Assembly: GCA_946811185.2 (NCBI GenBank)
Contig: OX328102.1
Coordinates: 63,133,416-63,197,415, forward strand
DNA length: 64,000 bases
DNA from: Hippopus hippopus
Lineage: Eukaryota; Mollusca; Bivalvia; Cardiida; Cardiidae
Direction: 5' to 3'
Part shown: positions 55,301 through 63,342 of the stretch, in pieces
How the letters are laid out: the number at the start of each line of letters is the position of its first letter
Position numbering within the stretch: position 1 is the first letter of the stretch
Position numbers and translations under genes: made by a program
Notes under the pieces: model-generated
The model's database searches: none
What the model was told of the DNA's origin: nothing
What the model saw: the letters and a program-made list of their open reading frames with translations, nothing else

Positions 55301-58300
55301 AAAAATCATTGACGAAGTCGTTCATAAACCGGTTGTAGTCAAAATGAATTAGAGATTGGCTATTTTATGTCTGGTTTTATCATTCATTTTCTGTCAATTG
55401 ACAAACTGTACTTTAAGAAGTTTATGTGGGAAACCAGCCAGTGGCTTGGAAAGAATGTTGTGCGAAGTGGTAAAAGAAACTTTGGGAAATCATGTTTAGG
55501 TGCACTGGCAGTCACGATATAACCGAAATAATGTTGAAAGGGCGTTAAGCCTCAGATCAAACATAAATGAGCCATGCTCTGTGAAAAGGGGGCTTAATGC
55601 ATCTGCGAAAAGTATCGACCCGGGTCAGCCTGCGCAGTCCGCGCAGGCTGACCTTGGCCGAAACTTTTCGTCAATTTTCAGTATGTCCTAGGACCAGTCT
55701 ACCTCATGGTTAAGTCGTTGTTAGACGAGATGGTCTTTATTGATCCATAATCATGTGACGACTTGCATGGTATCCTGCTTCACAGAGATGCATTTAGCCC
55801 TCTTTTCACAGAGCATGGCTCAAATGAAAAGGATATAGCCTGCAACACGCGAAAAGGGGCATTCGGACATTTGCGTAAAGTGTCGCTCGGATCAGCCTGC
55901 GCAGTCTGCGCAGGCTAATCCGAAACGACACTTTCCGTTTTAATGTAATTTTCTGTTTTGTGCAAGTCTACTGTAGCTCAAAATCTAATGTAGTCGTAAA
56001 GTGCCGTTTCGGATTAGCCTGCGCGGACTGCGCAGGCTGATCCGAGACGACACTTTACGCAAATGTCCGAATGCCCCTTTTCCCGTGTTGCTAGCCATAT
56101 AGTCATACAATACGAATAGATCTGAGCCATGGCCCTGTAAAAAGGGGGTTTAAGGCATCTGCAAAATGTATTGATCCATTTAAGCCTGAAATAATCCGTG
56201 GAAGTTGACATGGGTCGAAACTTTTAGATATTGGTCAATTTTCTGCATGTCAAAGGACCGGTCTACCACATGATTCAGTTGCTTGTTAGACGAAATGAAT
56301 TTATGGATCCACAACTATGACTTGCTTGTACACAGCATCACGGAGACGCATTAAATCTTTACCACACAATCCCGAATTTTGACGACTCTGTAAAAGAAGG
56401 CTTTTGAAAACATAGTGGGAAGCTGGAAACCAGCATTTTCTCCTCTTCCTACAATGTTTTCAACCCAACCATAGACAGAAATCATTATGTTAGCTTCATT
56501 TAATATGTCGTATATGCAAATACTTTCAATTTGGTTCAGTCCAGAATTTTGCCGTTTTGTAACAAGTTAAATCCCCTCTTCACAGGGCTTGGCTCATTCA
56601 AATGACCATTCTGCCTCATGATTAAGTTGCCTGTGAGACAAAATGGATTTATTATTATACTGCAAAGAAATTTCTCGTGATCCGATTGGTAAATACGCCC
56701 CGAACATATATATCATGTACACTGGCAATACCAACGTAAAAGCAGTTTCCCTTTCGGGAGCCCCGTATACATGACTACACTTTCAACACAACATCCCAAA
56801 TGGCGGCGTCTATCAAGATTAACATCAAGATTATGCACCAAACTGCACGTTTTACCAAGGTTTCAGTGACGTCATTTCCTAGTGACGTCAGTTTTCAGTG
56901 AATTGGGGCACTCAGAAGGGAAATTCTACTTCGTCAACGTACTCAATTTTTGAAACCAAAAAATAGGTAAATTTTGCTTAACACACGTTGGAATGGTAAA
57001 ACTTTGCAGTATAACAAATTCGTTGTACGGTCAGGTGGCAGGGGACTTGGAAACTTGTTCATGGCTGTGGTGCATTATGTCGCCACCTCGCCTTCGGCTC
57101 GGGACGACATGATTCACCACAGCCGTGAACAAGTTTCCAAGTCCCCTGCCACCTTACCGTACAACTAATATTATGTTAGCTTCATTTAATATGTCGTATA
57201 TGCAAATACTTTCAATTTCGTTCAGTCCAGAATTTTGCCGTTTTGTAACAAGTTAAATCCCCTCTTCACAGGGCTTGGCTCATTCAAATGACCATTCTAC
57301 CTCATGATTCAGTTGCTTGCTAGAAAAAATGGATTTAATGTACCCTTCATAACGTGATGTTCTTCTTGGTATACTGTATCACGGAGATGCAATACATAGA
57401 GGATATTTGATTTTTACGGTAAAAGATCGAAATTTATTTCATCGAGTGAACATCATCAGTAATATTTTCACGAGTGGCGCAGCCACGAGTGAAAATATTA
57501 CCGATGATGTTCACGAGATGAAATAAACTTCGATCTTTCACCGAAAAAAACAAATATTCTATTTATTTCATGCTTTTAACCATTTCTGGGGGGAACTTAA
57601 TCAAAATTCAGTACAGTTCTTTTCGGTTATTCCCCGTGGCGTACCCTCTCTGCATAGCAACGCATTACAATATTACGTCAAGCGCGAAAAATGTAAGTTA
57701 AATTACGTCATATTTCCATTACCTAGGTAACTAGTGCGCGGGAACAACTGTTTCCGCCTTCAATTGAAGAGTTAGAATATAAAAATCGGTATTTTCACTG
57801 GTCGTAACCATGAAATATTGAAAAATATTTCACCGATATTTCTCGATAAACTACCGGAAAGCATGAAATAAATAGAGGATAATCAACTGGTTGTGTGTGA
57901 TATTATAAATCTGTCACTCGAAAGGGGCGTGATGCTGTTGAAAAAAACGAGTCCGAAGGACGAGCTTTTTTAACCGCATCACACCCCATTCGAGTGACAG
58001 ATTTTTAATGTCACACACAACCAGTTGATTATCCTTTTTATTATATTCCTAATTCACCCTTTGTTAACTAATAATTATCAAGAAGGTACATAGGACTTTT
58101 CTTTACAAACACATGATCCATTTTTGGCAGAAGCAGCTGACGCAACAGATAACGTAACGCTCGAAGGTCCGCGCATAAGTGACGTCATCTATCTCCATTT
58201 GAGGGCATGCATGGTTTTGCACCTTTACAATTTAAAACCAGTCATGAATATGAAATTAGGAACAGAACAGAACAGAGCAAAATAAAATCATCTCCAGATG

Positions 58301-61300
58301 ACAATTATTTAATTGGTACAAAAGACCTTAGGTTTTCTAATAGGATAGAAAACATTGTGGAAAAAGGAGAAAATGCTGGTTGGTAGTTTTTTTTTCTCGT
58401 TTTTCCACAATATTTTCAAAGAGCTCCCTCCGACAAAAGCTATCTTCTTTTCTGGAAATGTTTTCAAAAGATTTCTCCCACAAGGTCGTTAACTCATGAT
58501 TGTTTGGAAAGGCTGCACCGAAAATCGTTTCACTGTGCTATTGTTTACTAAAGATGTTTGAAGCAGAGACAGAAACATTAGACTGTGAGCAATATAGAAA
58601 AAAAAGGAGTTCCGGCAAACATTCTAAAACTATATCATCACTAGTGATGATACCATATCGTCACTAGTGATGTTATTAAGCGTGAAAAACTGAAAAGATA
58701 ATACACTGAGAAATCCCAGCAATTCACTGAAAGGAATATAATAAACACTCTTTTTTCATAAAGCATGGCCAGTTTTTTTTTCTATATGAGCCATGCTCTG
58801 ACAAAAGGGGGCTTAATGCTTTTCCGTGATTCATGATACCAAGCATGTCATCACATACTTATGGATCCATAATGTCCGCTTTTTGTAAAAAACGACTTAA
58901 TCAAGAGGTAGACTGGTCCTTGGACATACCGAAAATTGACCAATAGCGAAAAGTTTCGGCCTAGGTAAGCCTGCGCGGACTGCGCAGGCTGACCTGGGTC
59001 GATACTTTTCGCAGATGCATTAAGCCCCCTTTTCACAGAACATGGCTCATATTTATTTTACAGGCGAGCACTGTACTTTAAGTACAAATGTTATCGACCT
59101 ATAGTCGGCCAGTATGTTACCATCAGAAACTTTGACGATCCAGACCCGACCCACGCGAACGGAAATAACTTCCGGTTTGAAATTGCTGAGATAGAGGTTC
59201 TGGTAAAACGTATGTCATATCAATATAGCTCTGAACTAGACCGTAGATCACTTGATCTTTTACGGTACACCAAAATTTTCATTCGTCGGCCATTGGATAC
59301 GGATACTAAATATAGCACTTTTGTGCTATTTTTAGTAACGGTGTCCGATGATTGAGCACTGGCAATTCCGGTGTTTCGTGAAAAGACCAAAGGCCCGTGA
59401 ATAGACAACCCCGTGCATTTACGACCCCTGAGAGGAAGACATCCAGAAAACGTGGCCACTATCTTCTACTTTCACCACAATGTTTTCGAAAGTCTACATT
59501 GACAGGTTCGTTACAACTTGGATTTCCTGCTTGATGAAGAATTAAGTACAGTGAAACATCTTCAACTCTTTAAAAAAAAAATAAATAAAATAAATAAATG
59601 AAAATAAATAAATAAATGAACTTATCAAACTTGAGAGCATTTGTAGACGAAGAATTGAGTGGTGTTCAAATTATGCCATTTGTGTATGGAGGAGTAGAAT
59701 TTAGCAACCCTAACCCTGGTTACTAACATTTTCTACTTTCCCCTCAATGTCTTCAAACATCGTATTTGTCAGAGGCTTTGTTTGATCAAGAAATAATCTT
59801 CTCTCGATCGTGGTTTATCGTTCAATAAACCACAGTTGTGAGTTATGAGGCACAATAAATCAATTACGAGGGTGATAGCCAATTTTAATGTTAATCTTCA
59901 ACAGGAAAAGACTCTTGATTTATTATGTTTACCTGTAACATTTCAAATAGTTTCATCATTGTCAATTGTTATCAAAACGGTAAATATCGCTTAATCAATC
60001 CTTGAGTTTTTCCTTCCTCCTTGATCGAGTTGCGGAAAAAATGAGGATTTGTTTACGCCAAGACACTTTATTGATAGAATATCGGAGGGCGGGAACAGCC
60101 ACGGTCGAGTTACTTTACATACAAGACGTCACTTTATATAGAATGACGTCGATTTCACCACGCTTCAGTTGCAGTGTTTATAGAGCCGAATTCACGTGTC
60201 ATGTTAGAATAAATAATTAAATAAAGTGAAACATATTCAATGCAATTAACAAAAAATGCAGAGCGGAGAGGACAAACTTAGAGAAAACTTATTAAGGCTA
60301 TTCAGCTCAGCATAGTTTTAGTATTTAAGTCTTGGAGATATTGTATCGGCAGAATTTTAAAATGTAACAAACAGTGCTACATATGTTTTATTTATGCTCT
60401 GACAGGTCCCATCACTTAACTGAGACATGTAGCAAAACTGGCATCAGAGTACTATTTAAATCGGAGTGATTTTTTCCAGTGTTGGAAAGAAGGCAAACAC
60501 AATAAATTAAAAAATATTCAGAATGTTATACGGAATAGCGGACAGTGTAGATCTAAGATCAGACTGCACATTCTGTGCAGTCTGATCTTGATCTACACTG
60601 TCTGCAAAAACCAGTCTGATCTTGGCCTTTATTGTCATCAAAAATAACATTTTAAACAGGTACGGTCTGTAGAAGACGTATGGGTCTTGTGTCTGGGGCA
60701 ATACGGGACTTCCAATTTGGAGGTGCCACGGAAACAAATACGAACAGTTACGAAGATGGACGAATATTCAACGCTGGGGAAGGATGGTGCTCTGGGCCAA
60801 ATAAGCAATCATATTTTGAGGTATATTTTCCTTCCCAAACGACCAATGATATTTTGAGGAATATTTTCTTCCCCAAACGACCAATCTTATTTTAGGTATA
60901 TTTTCTTCCCTAACTGACCAATCTTGAGGAATACTTCTTCCCCAAACAACCAATCATATCTTGAGGTATATTTCTTTCCTAAACAAGTAATCATATCATG
61001 AGGTTGGTTTTTTTTTTCTCGTAGCAACCAAACATATTTTGAGGTGAATTTTTCTTCCGTAAACAAATTTTAGGTTAGATTATTATCTTATTATGTGAAG
61101 AAGCCCATGAACCAACAATGCTGTACATGTATATTTTATTTAGAATGGTGCATTCTTGTGATTGATACTAATATGTTCAAAGTTGTTAAGTAATTGATAT
61201 GTCCATTTAAAAATTGCAATGAATGAATTACTGATGACTTAACGAGTGAGTGGGTGAGTGAGTGAGTGAGTGAGTGAGCGAGCGATCGAACGAGCGCGTG

Positions 61301-63342
61301 AGTGAGTGCGTGAGTGAATTAGTGAGTGAGTGAATTTCAACTTTAAAAAAGATAAATTTCATCATTTACATTCTTGTCTGCAAATGCTTTCAATTTGGAG
61401 TCTAAATGTTTGTGCTTTAGTAAAGAGTTTCTTCTTCAAAAAGCTAGTTTTTTTTCGAAGACATTCTTTGTGACTCAATCTCTTGTCCTTATAACCAAAG
61501 GTGGATATGATAGTTCCGGTCGTAATTGATGGTATAGAGATACAAGGCTCCAGGGACAGCGGTAACATTAATCTTGTCAGAGAGTTCTACATAGAGTATG
61601 GTGTGGAAGATGGAAAATTTGTCAAGTATACAACATCTACAGGACAAACCAAGGTGATGCCTATGTTATTTGTTGTTTGTTTAGAGAAAAATGTACATCA
61701 ACTGTCTCAAATCTCTGATGAATATACACGTCTGCTATATGAGCCGTGCTTTGTGAGGATGAGGTATAATATATCAGCAAAAAATATCGACCAATGTCAG
61801 CCTGCGCAGTCCGCACTTGTCCCATTATCAAACATGTGAAACAATACCTGTTTCAAACTGACAGTGACCGATAGACCCAGGGGGCCGGGTGTACCTCTGT
61901 CGTTAATATCGTTGTATTTTTATGTTACTATGTACACGTCAACATAATAAATTATTTACTTACATACAAGAAATTTTTTGAAATATTGTACAAGAACAAT
62001 GTGGATTTTTACCAAAGCTTAGATTGAGTATTTTGTTTTCAGACTTCTTTTTGTTGTTTACCATTTCAGATTTTCAAAACCGATCCAAATGCGCCATTGG
62101 AAATGCTTATAAGATTCATGTTTCAAAAACCATTTGTTGCGCGAAAACTTCGGCTACAGATTATTCAGCCCGCGAATGATGTTTGTTTGAAACTGGAAGT
62201 TATTGGATGTCCGAAAAGAGGTGAGAATAAGTCACGGTTGATTTCTTCTTTAGATTTTTCTAAGTAATGGCGTGTTTCTACAACCCCCATGTTGTAAGAT
62301 GATATGTTTCTTTCCTTTAAATTCTGGCCGAGCCTCTGTAGCTCAGTCGATAGTATACAAAACCTGAGAACAGGGAATCGCTGGTTCGATCTCCGGCTCA
62401 GCCAATTTCTTTCCGAGGATTGATGATAGCCATTGCGACAGGATTCATTCCTCTCTCACCGCTGACCATTGTTTCGACGATGATTAGGTGGGAAAGTAGC
62501 CAGTGGCTTTGAAAGAATGTTGTGCGGAGTACTGGTAAAAGAAATTCCAGAAAAGCATGGATAGGTGTGCATATGACTAGTATAATGTTTAAACCGGCGT
62601 CAAACACTATACAATCAATTAATCAATCAAATTCTGTCAGCTTTGTCCTGGTGAAACCTAGGACATACATAAATAAACAAGCTGTCCGCGTGATATGACG
62701 AAAATGATGTTGAAAGAGGCGTAAAACATCAGTCAGTCAATCAATCAACCAATCAATCATAAACCAATCAACCAACCCGTGGTGTCCGTGGTTGTGAGGT
62801 AGAGCGTCTGCCTCGTAACCAAAAGGTCCTGAGTTCGAGACCCGGGAGCGGGTGTCAACTTCGGGATTCTTCATTGGCCCACACATTCGGCGCGAGTACT
62901 GGTGTAGTTTCCAGGAAGCAGAATCGAGAGAGAATAGTATAAGTTGTAAGAACTTGTTTCTCAATCGATGTAAAATAAACATGTTTAAACTAATCAACCA
63001 ACCGATCAACCAACCAACCAACCAACCAACCAAAGATAAATGACATATTACTTTCAGTTGTTCGAGATCTGTATTGTAATGATGATGACGTCACCACGTA
63101 CGGATACGAGGCAGTAACTAATACCGTATTTTGGATAGAAAACATTCCGAGGTTCTATAACCTCACAGTGGATCAATGTCTTGATCTATGCGATGGCACG
63201 CACAACTGTGTTGGCACACTACACAGCAACAATTGGTGTTCCCTGACCGCTTCCTCGCGATACAATCCTCACTACCAACATTGGGTCGTGAAGAAACTCG
63301 ACGATCTGGAGAGTATCACGTTTACAAAGCTATGTGTTAAAG
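43215..63342 (+). CDS. Host gene B: multi-domain secreted ApeC protein (14 exons seen)
   Basis: Fourteen exons: 43215-43313, 44659-44752, 45401-45651, 47704-47903, 48767-48932, 50640-50912, 51730-51831, 52380-52481, 55128-55233, 59064-59209, 60660-60820, 61501-61653, 62070-62220 and 63058-63342. Phases agree at every junction. Domain order is EGF-like, ApeC, kringle-like, fucolectin/F5-8C-like, a second F5/8C (discoidin), then a PAN/apple-like segment. All domains are extracellular, and carbohydrate or surface binding is the likely theme. The gene is a paralogue of gene A in head-to-head orientation. It ends with a GT donor at 63,343, so at least one more exon lies beyond the last one found. 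It is probably transcribed, but I cannot show that. Confidence 0.82.
43880..44091. repeat. Long palindromic element (M9)
   Basis: TAAAATCACGTACCGTGACG and its reverse complement flank a short AT loop. The outer arms (AAACCTTTCATTATCA...) are also complementary. It lies in the first intron seen in gene B. Confidence 0.8.
44133..44338. repeat. MITE family M2, well-preserved copy
   Basis: Ends AACCCTTTGGCTGCTAAGCG and AGCAGGTTAAGGGTTAA; centre GACTGCACAGAACGTGCAGTC. About 206 bp, intronic. Confidence 0.85.
44659..44752 (+). CDS. Gene B exon: ApeC domain part 1
   Basis: A 94-nt exon encoding WPKGQYSI, FGCPE and GWH, the ApeC opening. The acceptor is GCTTCAG and the donor AG|GTATTT. Confidence 0.85.
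44870..45045. repeat. MITE family M4 copy
   Basis: AACTTCTGATTGTTTAAAGT / TAATTAGAAGTTATGTTACT palindrome with outer arms TTCTTGGTCTCATTCTAGAT and AGATTGGTTGGTAAATATGG. Confidence 0.65.
45067..45275. repeat. MITE family M1 copy
   Basis: TTTAACCTTTACCACACAAT at one end, hairpin AGAAAATGCGGGTAACCAGC, and GTCGTCTGGAAAAGG at the other end. A second copy is at about 45,700-45,920 after the next exon. Confidence 0.75.
45401..45651 (+). CDS. Gene B exon: ApeC domain part 2
   Basis: A 251-nt exon. GFVNMTLGE, then DPHILGPYYLRSLQWNFCT, then WPRGHYCVFRYG and CPYG. The acceptor is CACACAG and the donor G|GTAAGT. Confidence 0.88.
46014..46260. repeat. Repeat family M3 copy
   Basis: GAGCCACGCTCTATTAAAGG start, TCAGCTTGCGCAATTCGTGC centre, GCCAGAGCACGGATC end. 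It is followed by a separate palindromic segment (46,262-46,530) bounded by GTGACCCGTCACGC and GCGTGACGGGTCAC. Confidence 0.7.
46269..46533. repeat. Short-TIR element bounded by GTGACCCGTCACGC
   Basis: Perfect terminal inverted repeats of about 14 bp (TTTGTGACCCGTCACGC / GCGTGACGGGTCACA) enclose a GCGCAATTCGCGCAG-type hairpin (CAGGCTGCGCGAATTGCGCA). It is a MITE-like non-autonomous element in a gene B intron. Confidence 0.7.
47704..47903 (+). CDS. Gene B exon: ApeC domain part 3
   Basis: A 200-nt exon. ESHVTMSGYRLSW, then DGTIPRVTI, then AYCCRAD and FPFILTK. The acceptor is GATGCAG and the donor GTAAGT. Confidence 0.88.
47940..48360. repeat. Repeat family M3 copy split by an M4 insertion
   Basis: The M3 halves are 47,940-47,997 (AAAAAGTGTCGATTCAG...) and 48,185-48,360 (GGATCGAAACTTTTTGC...). 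Between them is a complete M4 (47,998-48,184) whose ends are GGGCCCGTATTCACCAACCA and GGTTGGTGAATACGGGCCC. Confidence 0.82.
48767..48932 (+). CDS. Gene B exon: ApeC domain part 4
   Basis: A 166-nt exon. SDCIGVHSMSVTEERFDLAD, then SDGYQRLGLCYYAD. The acceptor is TTTACAG and the donor A|GTAAGG. Confidence 0.88.
48934..50639. other. Gene B intron
   Basis: Long AT-rich intron with an M3 fragment at about 50,427-50,590. A short inverted pair (GAATTTATTCTCGGATAT / AGAGAAAATAAATTC) occurs near 49,690-49,735. No other exon or RNA gene is supported. Confidence 0.45.
50640..50912 (+). CDS. Gene B exon: kringle-like domain
   Basis: A 273-nt exon. DADDGGFSYQGTVN, GNPCVHWYDIP, GDFDHNHCRTYFP, PWCFV and CDVPVCG keep the kringle cysteine/aromatic pattern. 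The acceptor is ATTTAAG and the donor G|GTAAAT. Confidence 0.85.
51438..51641. repeat. MITE family M4 copy
   Basis: GATTGGCTAAACCAAAATGG centre and GTATTTACCAACCATTCTCA / CGAATGGTTAGTGAAT ends. Confidence 0.75.
51730..51831 (+). CDS. Gene B exon: F5/8C / fucolectin-like part 1
   Basis: A 102-nt exon encoding FKPVYSVPERAGDPVTNAVD then G. The acceptor is GAACAG and the donor G|GTATGT. Confidence 0.8.
52380..52481 (+). CDS. Gene B exon: F5/8C / fucolectin-like part 2
   Basis: A 102-nt exon encoding RPRQKPWLQVDLEETFEVHA. The acceptor is TTCCTAG and the donor T|GTAAGG. Confidence 0.85.
52895..53703 (-). repeat. M5-L element copy
   Basis: Inverted relative to 32,313-33,145. It shares the interior (CCAAGGAGGAAGGAAAAACT, AAGGTTAGTCCAAAA) and the terminal M5 hairpin (53,540-53,700). 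Open frames inside are not genes. Confidence 0.75.
54173..54352. repeat. Repeat family M6 copy
   Basis: GCGAAAAGGGGCATTCCG at one end and GGCCGAATGCCCCTTTTAGC at the other. The inner palindrome is GATCAGCCTGCGCAGTCCGT. A compound copy is at 55,843-56,099. Confidence 0.75.
54525..54698. repeat. MITE family M4 copy
   Basis: GTCCGTACTTATCAACCATT start, centre GATTGGCTAAACCCAAAAG (shortened), end TAGAATGGTTGTTGAAAGC. Confidence 0.65.
55128..55233 (+). CDS. Gene B exon: F5/8C / fucolectin-like part 3
   Basis: A 106-nt exon encoding WFANNHRFVSVYVSDQQWDF, then YGALQC and RRFPR. The acceptor is TTTACAG and the donor AG|GTAAGT. Confidence 0.8.
55405..55565 (+). mobile_element. SINE 3' part
   Basis: CCAGTGGCTTGGAAAGAATG, then GTGGTAAAAGAAA, then GTGCACTGGCAGTCACGAT and GTTGAAAGGGCGTTAAGCC match the body and tail of the SINE at 62,325-62,620. 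The tRNA-like head is missing. Confidence 0.6.
55568..55822. repeat. Repeat family M3, full copy
   Basis: 255 bp with terminal TGAGCCATGCTCTG / CAGAGCATGGCTCA and an inner palindrome CAGCCTGCGCAGTCCGCGCA. This is the reference copy for the family. Confidence 0.85.
55843..56099. repeat. Repeat family M6, compound copy
   Basis: GCAACACGCGAAAAGGGGCA at one end and GCCCCTTTTCCCGTGTTGC at the other. Two inner GC-rich palindromes (55,895-55,940 and 56,015-56,055) suggest a fused or nested pair. Confidence 0.75.
56123..56597. repeat. M3 copy with an M1 MITE inserted at TTAA
   Basis: The M3 start is TGAGCCATGGCCCTG and its end CTTCACAGGGCTTGGCTCA. The interrupting M1 (about 56,351-56,573) is flanked by TTAA on each side, and unbroken M3 copies have a single TTAA at the same point (GATGCATTAAGCC-like). 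Confidence 0.78.
56480..57330. repeat. Direct duplication flanking an M8 hairpin element
   Basis: About 165 bp (TTATGTTAGCTTCATTTAAT ... CCTCATGATT.AGTTGC) occurs at 56,480-56,645 and again at 57,171-57,330 with few differences. Between the copies lies M8 sequence, including the hairpin at 57,022-57,166 (arms CAGGTGGCAGGGGACTTGGA). Confidence 0.8.
57395..57880 (+). repeat. Repeat family M7, fullest copy
   Basis: The palindrome GTGAAAATATTACCGATGAT with its complement (57,420-57,530) is followed by the shared body. ATAGAGGAT / ATTCTATTTATTTCATGC and GCATGAAATAAATAGAGGAT mark the ends. Confidence 0.72.
57888..58037. repeat. Long palindromic element (M10)
   Basis: GATAATCAACTGGTTGTGTG and its reverse complement at the ends; CTGTCACTCGAAAGGGGCGT / CCCATTCGAGTGACAG inside. 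Gene B intron. Confidence 0.85.
58787..59049 (-). repeat. Repeat family M3 copy abutting an exon
   Basis: TGAGCCATGCTCTGACAAAA start and TTCACAGAACATGGCTCA end, with palindrome AGCCTGCGCGGACTGCGCAG. Only 14 bp, including the polypyrimidine tract and AG, separate it from the next exon at 59,064. Confidence 0.82.
59064..59209 (+). CDS. Gene B exon: F5/8C / fucolectin-like part 4
   Basis: A 146-nt exon encoding KYKCYRPIVGQYVTIRNFDD, then FRFEIAEIEVLV, the final strands of the domain (GRYVti.......L.lcEvev). The acceptor is TTTACAG and the donor C|GTATGT. Confidence 0.85.
59790..60215 (+). repeat. M5-L element, deleted copy
   Basis: Starts with half of the M5 hairpin (GTGGTTTATCGTTCAATAAA). It jumps after about 59,880 to the interior and ends at GCCGAATTCACGTGTCATG. 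Confidence 0.7.
60536..60650. repeat. MITE family M2 core
   Basis: GATCAGACTGCACATTCTGT palindrome with GCGGACAGTGTAGATC arms, ending 10 bp before the acceptor of the exon at 60,660. Confidence 0.75.
60660..60820 (+). CDS. Gene B exon: second F5/8C (discoidin) domain part 1
   Basis: A 161-nt exon. VCRRRMGLVSGAIRDFQF, then EGWCSG and SYFE resemble the start of discoidin domains (C..pLGmesg.I.d.qi.as...W). The acceptor is AAACAG. The donor GAG|GTATAT is part of a tandem repeat that continues downstream. Confidence 0.82.
60806..61080. repeat. Tandem repeat that includes the exon donor, ~42 bp period, ~6 units
   Basis: CAATCATATTTTGAGGTATA recurs with variation (CCAATGATATTTTGAGGAAT, CCAATCATATCTTGAGGTAT, ACATATTTTGAGGTGA), each followed by TTTCTTCCCNAAAC. 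The first unit spans the exon/intron boundary at 60,820/60,821. Confidence 0.85.
61236..61340. repeat. (GTGA)n simple repeat
   Basis: Tandem GTGA/GAGC units with interruptions; intronic. Confidence 0.9.
61501..61653 (+). CDS. Gene B exon: second F5/8C domain part 2
   Basis: A 153-nt exon. VDMIVPVVIDGIEIQGSRDS, then VREFYIEYG matches the discoidin 'vDLg....vtgI.tqG....~~v~~y~v~ys' section. The acceptor is ACCAAAG and the donor GTGATG. Confidence 0.83.
62070..62220 (+). CDS. Gene B exon: second F5/8C domain part 3
   Basis: A 151-nt exon. IFKTDPNAPLEMLIRFMFQK, then ARKLRLQIIQ and LKLEVIGC complete the discoidin fold (f.~p~~aRyiRi.p......~lr~El~GC). The acceptor is TTTCAG and the donor G|GTGAGA. 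Confidence 0.85.
62325..62620 (+). mobile_element. tRNA-derived SINE
   Basis: Box A-like CTGTAGCTCAGTCGATAG and box B-like CTGGTTCGATCTCC. The body has CCAGTGGCTTTGAAAGAATG and the tail ACCGGCGTCAAACACT followed by AATCAATTAATCAATCAA. Confidence 0.75.
62775..62990 (+). mobile_element. tRNA-derived SINE, second type
   Basis: Box A-like GTGAGGTAGAGCGTCTGCC and box B-like GAGTTCGAGACCC. The body differs from the SINE just upstream. The (CAAC)n-like tail is at 62,996-63,030. It lies between the last two exons of gene B. Confidence 0.65.
63058..63342 (+). CDS. Gene B exon: PAN/apple-like domain
   Basis: A 285-nt exon. DQCLDLCDGTHNCVGTLHSN followed by NWCSL fits the PAN/apple core (~~C~~~C~~~~~C~g~~~~~~~~~C~l), with LYCND at the start and KLCVKG at the end. 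The acceptor is TTTCAG and the donor G|GTATTT. About 650 bp to the window edge contain no further exon that I can support. Confidence 0.7.
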
